64,000 nt of DNA from a virus: positions 1 to 64,000 of the IMG/VR virus record IMGVR_UViG_3300030107_001603. One strand, written 5' to 3'. The position numbers were made by a program, and so were the translations under genes. This document shows, piece after piece, positions 59,067 through 64,000 of the stretch (position 1 is its first letter; every line of letters starts with the position of its first letter). Under the pieces are notes generated by a model. It saw nothing but the letters and a program-made list of their open reading frames with translations, made no database searches and was not told the DNA's origin.

Positions 59067-59516
59067 ATGGCATTTAAGATGAAGGGAAGCTCATACAAAA
59101 TGGGCGGACATAAAACAAAAGCAACAATGGCTTACATGAAGAGCCCAATGAGACAAGCAGAATCTACAGGTATGTCTGCTGGAAATATAAGAGACGCTGA
59201 GATAGCAGGTGCAATGGCAGATGACGACGCGTTAATAGAAAGACTAAAGACTGAGAAACCGGATGTTTACGAAAAGATGATGAAACATTACCAATCTGAA
59301 ACTGAAGGCGGTACCTCTAGTTTAGGGACAGGCCAACAAGGAAGACACACGTATAACGTTAGACCATTTCCAATTGGATTTTCTACAGGTATAGACTGGA
59401 TTGATAACAAGACAGAAGGAGGTAGAAAAAGATTGAGACAAGAGAAGTCTGATAAGGTAAGAGGTAAAATGATAGATTTTATAAAAAAAGGTGGAGAAAC
59501 TCTTTGGAGACATTAA
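59067..59516 (+). CDS. FKMKG-tagged small protein 1
   Basis: 149 aa. It begins MAFKMKGSSYKMGG, a basic tag shared with several genes of this block, then SPMRQAESTGMSAGNIRDAE and a basic C-terminus (RKRLRQEKSDKVRGKM). No enzymatic motif. It is the first gene after the noncoding region, with start context ATATTATGG. A virion or capsid-interior role is inferred from the tag recurring near packaging genes. Confidence 0.55.
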   Translation: MAFKMKGSSYKMGGHKTKATMAYMKSPMRQAESTGMSAGNIRDAEIAGAMADDDALIERLKTEKPDVYEKMMKHYQSETEGGTSSLGTGQQGRHTYNVRPFPIGFSTGIDWIDNKTEGGRKRLRQEKSDKVRGKMIDFIKKGGETLWRH

Positions 59517-59519
59517 AAC

Positions 59520-59786
59520 ATGGGGTTTAAACTAAAGAAACCAAGTTTACTAGGAAGTCCAAATGTTAGTTTAAATTCTATAACAGGGTTTAGATCTGGA
59601 TCTAACGACGAGCACAACAATATTAACTATATACATAGTAGAACTATCGATATGACAGGTGTTCCTTATGATATAGAAGGTATAGACAATTTAGGATATA
59701 GTAAAATAATGAAAGCCGATAGTGGTATTCATGAGTTTCACCCAAAAGCTACAATAGTAAAAGAAGTTAAAATTAAAAAAGTATAA
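59520..59786 (+). CDS. FKLK-tagged small protein 2
   Basis: 88 aa, MGFKLKKPSLLGSPNVSLNS, then a His/Asn-rich middle and basic C-terminus. It follows protein 1 after 3 bases and precedes protein 3 by 3 bases. The N-terminal tag is a variant of FKMKG. Function unknown. Confidence 0.5.
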   Translation: MGFKLKKPSLLGSPNVSLNSITGFRSGSNDEHNNINYIHSRTIDMTGVPYDIEGIDNLGYSKIMKADSGIHEFHPKATIVKEVKIKKV

Positions 59787-59789
59787 GAT

Positions 59790-60278
59790 ATGGCATTTAA
59801 AATGAAAGGAAGTCCTATTAAATTAGGTAAAATACAAGGGACATCAAGCCACACGTCTGCTTTAAAGCAAACCTACGTTGAAAACGTACCAGAAGGATCT
59901 GGTATGGTAAATTTAGACGGAACAGACTATCATAAAGGAGAGGGTCTAACTATAATACCTTGGTCTGAAGAAGCAGAGGCAGCACATAAAGCAAATGAAA
60001 GACGTTTATTTTCACTACCTCCTGGGACTATGACGGCCGACGAGATGAACGCGGAGTTAGCAAAAACTAGACATTTAGTTAACCCTAATCCTGAGGAAGT
60101 GATTGAAGAACCAACAGTATATCCAAAAAACCCAAAAGAACCAAGAGGGAAGAAGCAAAAAAGAAGAGGAAAGATGAAAAAAGTAAGACGTCCAAAAAGT
60201 AAAAAAACTAAGAATTTAGTTACTGGTGGATGGAACGTGACCAGTGGAAGAACTGGTAGAACACGTCACAAGTGGTAG
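59790..60278 (+). CDS. FKMKG-tagged small protein 3 with very basic C-terminus
   Basis: 162 aa. MAFKMKGSPIKLGKIQGTSS, then VNLDGTDYHKGEGLTIIPWS, and a C-terminal Lys/Arg block (RGKKQKRRGKMKKVRRPKSK). The tail suggests DNA or RNA binding, perhaps DNA compaction in the capsid. An ATAGGG-AAGTA-CCCTAT hairpin follows the stop at 60285-60301. Confidence 0.55.
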   Translation: MAFKMKGSPIKLGKIQGTSSHTSALKQTYVENVPEGSGMVNLDGTDYHKGEGLTIIPWSEEAEAAHKANERRLFSLPPGTMTADEMNAELAKTRHLVNPNPEEVIEEPTVYPKNPKEPRGKKQKRRGKMKKVRRPKSKKTKNLVTGGWNVTSGRTGRTRHKW

Positions 60279-60330
60279 ATAAATAGGGAAGTACCCTATA
60301 CCAAATATTAACCAAATAAAACCAAAAATT

Positions 60331-60621
60331 ATGACTTATTTGTATTACAAAAGTTCGTATACCACGAACACAACTAAACCGAATGAAAAAACTATGAACC
60401 AATGGAAGCATTTAGCTAATAAAGCTAACTGGCGTATAACCCAACTTCCAAACGGCTTCTACCAAACAGAGTGCTCTAATCCAGATAACGAGGAATGGCA
60501 TGCTGTTACAAGACGGGAGACGATCGAAGGTGCTGAAACAGCAATTGACGGAAGCATCGATCATTTCTCTAAGAAAATAGAAGCTACACAAGGACCTAAA
60601 GTTATAAAAACATTCAAATAG
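60331..60621 (+). CDS. Conserved marine-phage small protein
   Basis: 96 aa from ATG 60331; a second ATG at 60394 starts MNQWKHLANKANWRITQLPN directly at the conserved domain. GFYQTECSNPDNEEWHAVTR, then ETIEGAETAIDGSIDHF, is a pattern I recall from other marine phages. Two mixed alpha/beta halves, function unknown. It lies 22 bases before GroEL. Confidence 0.6.
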   Translation: MTYLYYKSSYTTNTTKPNEKTMNQWKHLANKANWRITQLPNGFYQTECSNPDNEEWHAVTRRETIEGAETAIDGSIDHFSKKIEATQGPKVIKTFK

Positions 60622-60643
60622 AAACACAATTAAATTAAATTAA

Positions 60644-62212
60644 ATGGAATACAATCTACCTAGCGAGATTGTCAAAGACTTAAACTTTGGCGATTCCGCT
60701 AAACAACGAATTATTAAAGGAGTAGACAAATTAGCACAAGCTGTTAAATCTACTCTAGGAGCCTCTGGAAAGTGTGTAATATATGAAGATGCACGAGGCA
60801 AACCGGTTATCACAAAAGACGGAGTAACAGTAGCAGAATCTGTTGTCTTATATGATCCGGTTGAAAACATGGGTGCTACTCTTATTAAAGAAGCAGCTAG
60901 AAACACAGTAAAAGAAGCTGGAGACGGAACAACAACAGCAACTGTTTTAGCTGAAGCCCTAATTAAAGAGGTCAATAAAAGAGAATATATTGGCAAAACT
61001 ATTAGAGAAATTAAGGAAGGAATTAACTCAGGTTTAGAAAAAGTTAATAAATACCTCAAAGAAAACGCTCTTGAGATCAAAGGAGACATGCTTCAGAGTG
61101 TTAGCGCTATTAGTTGTAACAATGATTTAGCCCTTGGAAAAATTATATCAGAAGCTTATGAAAAAGTAGGGAAAGACGGTGTTGTTCTGATGGAGGGATC
61201 AGAAACTGAAAATACTTACGTTGAGATAGTCGACGGAGTACAAATAGAATCTGGACTTACATCACCACACTTCGTTACTGACACAGACAAACAAAGGTCT
61301 ATATTGGAAAATCCATTAGTTCTAATAGTAATGTCAGAAATCCCAAATGTTAGAAAGATACAAAACGTATTAGAATTTGCTATTAAGAACAACCGATCTT
61401 TACTTATAGTAGCTCCAGTAGCACAGCAAGTAAAATCGGCGCTTTTAATGAATAAAGTTAAGGGTAATATTAAAGTAAATATTATAGACCCACCAGGATT
61501 TGGTCCAACTAAAAAGGACACATGTGAAGATTTAGCTATATTAACTGGTGCTACGGTAATTAACGAAGAACTAGGAGATGATTTAGATGGTATATCGTTA
61601 AATATTTTAGGAGAAGTTGAAAAATCAGTTACAGATAGTAAAAATACTGTTTTAACTACTTCAGATACAACAGAAGATGTTACCGAAAGAATAGAAGAGG
61701 TAAAGAAGTTAAAAAAGAAAGAAAAGAATGGTTTTCTTAAGAAACAAATAGAACAAAGATTAGCAATGCTTTCTGGCTCTGTAGGAGTAATAAAAGTAGG
61801 CGCTGACTCTAAAGTAGAATTAAAAGAGAAGAAAGATAGAGTAGAAGACGCAATATATGCTACAAAAGCTGCATTAAAGGAAGGTATTGTTCCGGGCGGT
61901 GGGATTGCATTGTTGAATGCTTCTCAATGTATAGAGCCTGAAAACGTTGGAGAAAAAATACTGTTAAACGCAATTAAAGCACCGTTCGTAACAATACTAC
62001 ATAACGCTGGTATAGAAGATTATGAACTTCCGAATGTTAAAGGAATGGGAATTGACGTTATTAGTGGCGAAATGGTAGATATGGTTAAATACGGCGTTAT
62101 CGATCCAGTATTAGTAACAAAATCAGCGCTAAAGAACGCAATTTCCGTAATTAACACTATAATTTCCGCAAATTGTGTGATATCTAATATAAGAGTAAAT
62201 GAAAGCAGTTAA
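60644..62212 (+). CDS. groEL: Phage-encoded GroEL-type chaperonin (HSP60)
   Basis: 522 aa, somewhat shorter than cellular GroEL (~548). Equatorial and hinge motifs are plain: STLGASGKCVIYED, PVITKDGVTVAES, KEAGDGTTTATVLAEA (nucleotide-binding Gly-Asp-Gly-Thr) and the C-terminal EGIVPGGGIALLNA. The apical domain (VDGVQIESGLTSPHFVTD) is diverged. The C-terminal GGM repeat is absent. It probably folds phage structural proteins in place of the host chaperonin. The next gene, GroES-like, overlaps its end by 14 bases. Confidence 0.92.
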   Translation: MEYNLPSEIVKDLNFGDSAKQRIIKGVDKLAQAVKSTLGASGKCVIYEDARGKPVITKDGVTVAESVVLYDPVENMGATLIKEAARNTVKEAGDGTTTATVLAEALIKEVNKREYIGKTIREIKEGINSGLEKVNKYLKENALEIKGDMLQSVSAISCNNDLALGKIISEAYEKVGKDGVVLMEGSETENTYVEIVDGVQIESGLTSPHFVTDTDKQRSILENPLVLIVMSEIPNVRKIQNVLEFAIKNNRSLLIVAPVAQQVKSALLMNKVKGNIKVNIIDPPGFGPTKKDTCEDLAILTGATVINEELGDDLDGISLNILGEVEKSVTDSKNTVLTTSDTTEDVTERIEEVKKLKKKEKNGFLKKQIEQRLAMLSGSVGVIKVGADSKVELKEKKDRVEDAIYATKAALKEGIVPGGGIALLNASQCIEPENVGEKILLNAIKAPFVTILHNAGIEDYELPNVKGMGIDVISGEMVDMVKYGVIDPVLVTKSALKNAISVINTIISANCVISNIRVNESS

Positions 62213-62456
62213 TCATTACCTCGTTATAGAGAGAATAAAGGACGAACCTACAAAAGTAGGTGGGCTAATCCTTACAGAACAAACAGACGAAGACAATAGG
62301 TATTTAAAGGCAAAAGTAATATCTATTGGTAATCTTGTTGAAGGAATAAAAGAGAACGATATAATACACTATGATAAACATGCTGGGCATGGAATTCAGC
62401 ATAAAGATAAATTTTACCACGTTATAAAACAAATGGATGTGGTACTTATAGATTAG
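62199..62456 (+). CDS. groES: GroES-type co-chaperonin
   Basis: 85 aa. The N-terminal strand AVNHYLVIERIKDEPTKVGG leads into the mobile loop VGGLILTEQ that contacts the chaperonin, then KAKVISIGN, IHYDKHAGHGI and a final VVLID, all as in GroES/gp31. It has GroES size (~95 aa) less the roof loop. Overlap with GroEL suggests coupled translation. A cognate pair in one phage is rare; most carry only one partner. Confidence 0.88.
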   Translation: MKAVNHYLVIERIKDEPTKVGGLILTEQTDEDNRYLKAKVISIGNLVEGIKENDIIHYDKHAGHGIQHKDKFYHVIKQMDVVLID

Positions 62457-62530
62457 ACCTAAACCATAAACCGAATCCAAAGACTTAAAACGACAATTAA
62501 CCTAATTATTAACTAAAAAAACTAAAAAAC

Positions 62531-62890
62531 ATGGAACCATATTTGTATTTTATGGAAGAAACAGATGGAGCTTTTGATGCTGCTAATGATGCTATGTGTA
62601 GACCGTTATCTCAATTTAGAGGTTTTGGTATTGTTGCTTCGACAACATCACTTGAATTACACTTTGATAGTATGTTAGGTACTGGTGCTGATATTGCTGC
62701 TGTGGATAAAGTTGTTTTAACTGTTACAGCTAACACGCAAAAATCAGTTATACAATACCTTGTCCAACTGTTTAATGGTGCTAAATCTCCAACTTCAGAT
62801 GGATTTTTAGTAATTTCAGATGACTCAAACTCAGTGTTTGCTCATCCTGATATTACTGGTTGCGCTATTACAGTTACTGCTGCTGCTTAA
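62531..62890 (+). CDS. Small virion-type protein
   Basis: 119 aa, beta-rich and Ala/Thr/Asp-rich. SLELHFDSMLGTG, then DKVVLTVTANTQKSVIQYLV and SDGFLVISDD, matches a pattern I recall from small proteins of marine phages. Start context AAAAAACATGG. It may be a decoration protein expressed with the chaperonins. Confidence in function is low. Confidence 0.5.
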   Translation: MEPYLYFMEETDGAFDAANDAMCRPLSQFRGFGIVASTTSLELHFDSMLGTGADIAAVDKVVLTVTANTQKSVIQYLVQLFNGAKSPTSDGFLVISDDSNSVFAHPDITGCAITVTAAA

Positions 62891-62896
62891 TCCTAA

Positions 62897-63337
62897 ATGA
62901 GATTAACAGCGCAGGATCTGCGTGAAATGAACATCCTTAAGTATTACAGGCTCACAAGAAAGTGGGCTTGTAAGACTTACGGATTAACAGACGCGGATTT
63001 AGAATTATTAATTTATTTAGATTGTAAAGGAAGATTTACACGACAAGAGTTTATAGATGGTACTTATACTATGAGTTGGGATAAGAACCGTTGGGAGAAA
63101 CTACGAAGGTTAGGTTGGATAGAAACCTGGAGACATAGAAATAGAACAACAATAAAATACTCGGTGTTTAAAACATCATTCAAATGTTCTCAGTTAATAT
63201 CTAGAATATATAGAGTTTTGTTAGGTGAAGAAGATTTACCAACATCAGAAAGAAGTACTTTTTATAATAATAAATCATATACAGATAAGGTTTTTAACAA
63301 GTCTATAGATGATATGATAAAAGATAAAACAAGATAA
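62897..63337 (+). CDS. Winged-helix (MarR-like) regulator candidate
   Basis: 146 aa. LREMNILKYYRLTRKWACKT, then LTDADLELLIYLDCKGRF and KNRWEKLRRLGWIETWRHRN, followed by a beta wing (RTTIKYSVFKTS). This is the helix-helix-recognition helix-wing order. The basic C-terminus may contact DNA. It probably controls the right or late transcripts. Confidence 0.65.
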   Translation: MRLTAQDLREMNILKYYRLTRKWACKTYGLTDADLELLIYLDCKGRFTRQEFIDGTYTMSWDKNRWEKLRRLGWIETWRHRNRTTIKYSVFKTSFKCSQLISRIYRVLLGEEDLPTSERSTFYNNKSYTDKVFNKSIDDMIKDKTR

Positions 63338-63338
63338 T

Positions 63339-63734
63339 ATGGCTTTTAAACTAGTAAAATCCACATTAAAAGGTAGTGGACCACATAAAGATATGGTTTT
63401 TAAAATGAAAAGAAAAAAACTAGAAGATGGAATAGCTGGTGAAGCTAATAATGATGGCACTATCTTTGTTAATAAAAATATACCTAAAGGAAGTCCACTA
63501 GAAGCAGAGGTTGTAGCCCATGAAGGAGATCATATGGCTAGAATGGAAAAAGGTGAATTAGGTTATTCAGATAACGACGTAACCTGGAGAGGTAAAAAAT
63601 ATCCTAGAAAGGATGGAAAAATATTATACCAAGGAACTTGGAGAGAAGAAGGTTGGGAACAATTTCCATGGGAAAAATTAGCTTACAAAGTAGGTACGAA
63701 AGCTAAAAAAGAAGCTGAAAAGAAAAATACATAA
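63339..63734 (+). CDS. FKMK-tagged protein with HExxH zinc-peptidase motif
   Basis: 131 aa. Two tag-like segments (MAFKLVKSTLKGSG and MVFKMKRKK), then H61-E62-G-D-H65 (EVVAHEGDHMARME) typical of zincins, and a domain ending GTWREEGWEQFPWEKLAYK. The third zinc ligand is not obvious. It could be a maturation protease or a catalytically dead structural relative. Because this block is probably close to the terminase end, it may act in head maturation; that is inference. Confidence 0.55.
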   Translation: MAFKLVKSTLKGSGPHKDMVFKMKRKKLEDGIAGEANNDGTIFVNKNIPKGSPLEAEVVAHEGDHMARMEKGELGYSDNDVTWRGKKYPRKDGKILYQGTWREEGWEQFPWEKLAYKVGTKAKKEAEKKNT

Positions 63735-63744
63735 AATTAAAAAA

Positions 63745-64000
63745 ATGGCAAGAAAATCAAAAGCAACATTTAAAATGAAGGGACATACTCTTCCTGGAAT
63801 AAATCAAAAATCAGAAACAGCAAATTTAAAAGATGGTAGATCTCCTTCTTCTGCTTTTCAAATGAAAGAATCTGGAGACAGTCCTAATAAGCTTGTTGGA
63901 TTAGCTGCCGGAGCTTTGTTCGGCCAAACAAAATTTGGAAAAAATTTAATGGGCAAAGGTAAAAACCTACTAGGTAATATAGGTAGTAAACTTGGTTTTG
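63745..64000 (+). CDS. FKMKG-tagged protein, 3'-truncated by the window edge
   Basis: At least 85 aa. MARKSKATFKMKGHTLPGIN and a second FQMKESGDSP, then a Gly/Leu-rich amphipathic region (LVGLAAGALFGQTKFGKNLM). The frame is open to the last base. The hydrophobic part is like ejection or membrane-active proteins. Continues outside the window. Confidence 0.55.
   Translation, partial: MARKSKATFKMKGHTLPGINQKSETANLKDGRSPSSAFQMKESGDSPNKLVGLAAGALFGQTKFGKNLMGKGKNLLGNIGSKLGF

Noticed and set aside
1-64000. Temperate lifestyle
   Set aside because: No integrase, excisionase, attachment site or CI-type repressor was recognised; the HTH and winged-helix proteins alone do not show lysogeny.

Overview
The window is almost wall-to-wall phage genome. 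It is AT-rich, has no rRNA and no host chromosomal genes, and has the modules of a lytic tailed phage, most likely a podovirus. The host is probably a marine member of the Bacteroidetes (Flavobacteriia-like). The reasons are a protein ending in what reads as a type IX secretion sorting domain, a Bacteroidetes-type Hc1 histone-like protein, A-rich start contexts (AAATTATG) in place of Shine-Dalgarno sites for most genes, and several small outer-membrane-type proteins. The terminase gene is cut at the left edge and a small FKMKG-tagged gene is cut at the right edge. Both read rightward, so the window could be most of a circularly permuted genome whose ends lie close together. That is an inference.

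Plus strand, 1-20.4 kb: packaging and virion genes in order. These are terminase, portal, scaffold, major capsid protein, two connector-type proteins, a large tail hub/nozzle pair (the second ending in a polyproline tract), three small tail or appendage proteins, a cupin, and two ejection-type proteins. From 20.4 to 32.6 kb lies one 4058-residue polyvalent protein. It has a zinc-metallopeptidase motif, a HAD phosphatase interrupted by a P-loop kinase, recurrent FSK motifs at apparent domain joints, and two C-terminal zinc knuckles. From 32.6 to 39.4 kb is a lysis/exported-protein block: small membrane proteins, a secreted thioredoxin-fold protein, a 13-repeat secreted protein with a T9SS-like C-terminus, a lipoprotein beta-barrel, a nuclease and a probable endolysin. 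It ends in two paralogous small proteins and a bidirectional terminator.

Minus strand, 58.7 to 39.4 kb (transcribed leftward): early and middle genes. Many tiny genes come first. Then come nucleotide metabolism (5'-deoxyribonucleotidase, a thymidylate-synthase-fold enzyme with an Asp at the base-selecting site, MazG-type pyrophosphohydrolases, a B12-dependent ribonucleotide reductase), replication and recombination (primase-helicase, SSB, ERF annealing protein, exonuclease, ligase, resolvase), repair (DenV), a sigma factor and an HTH protein. Eight copies of a promoter-like element with an AATACGA core precede genes in this block. Odd tRNA-like RNAs lie at 53.2-53.5 and 57.2 kb.

Plus strand, 59-64 kb: a second rightward block beginning after a G-rich noncoding region. 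It holds several FKMKG-tagged small proteins, a phage GroEL/GroES pair, a winged-helix protein and a small HExxH protein, and it runs off the right edge toward the presumed terminase end.
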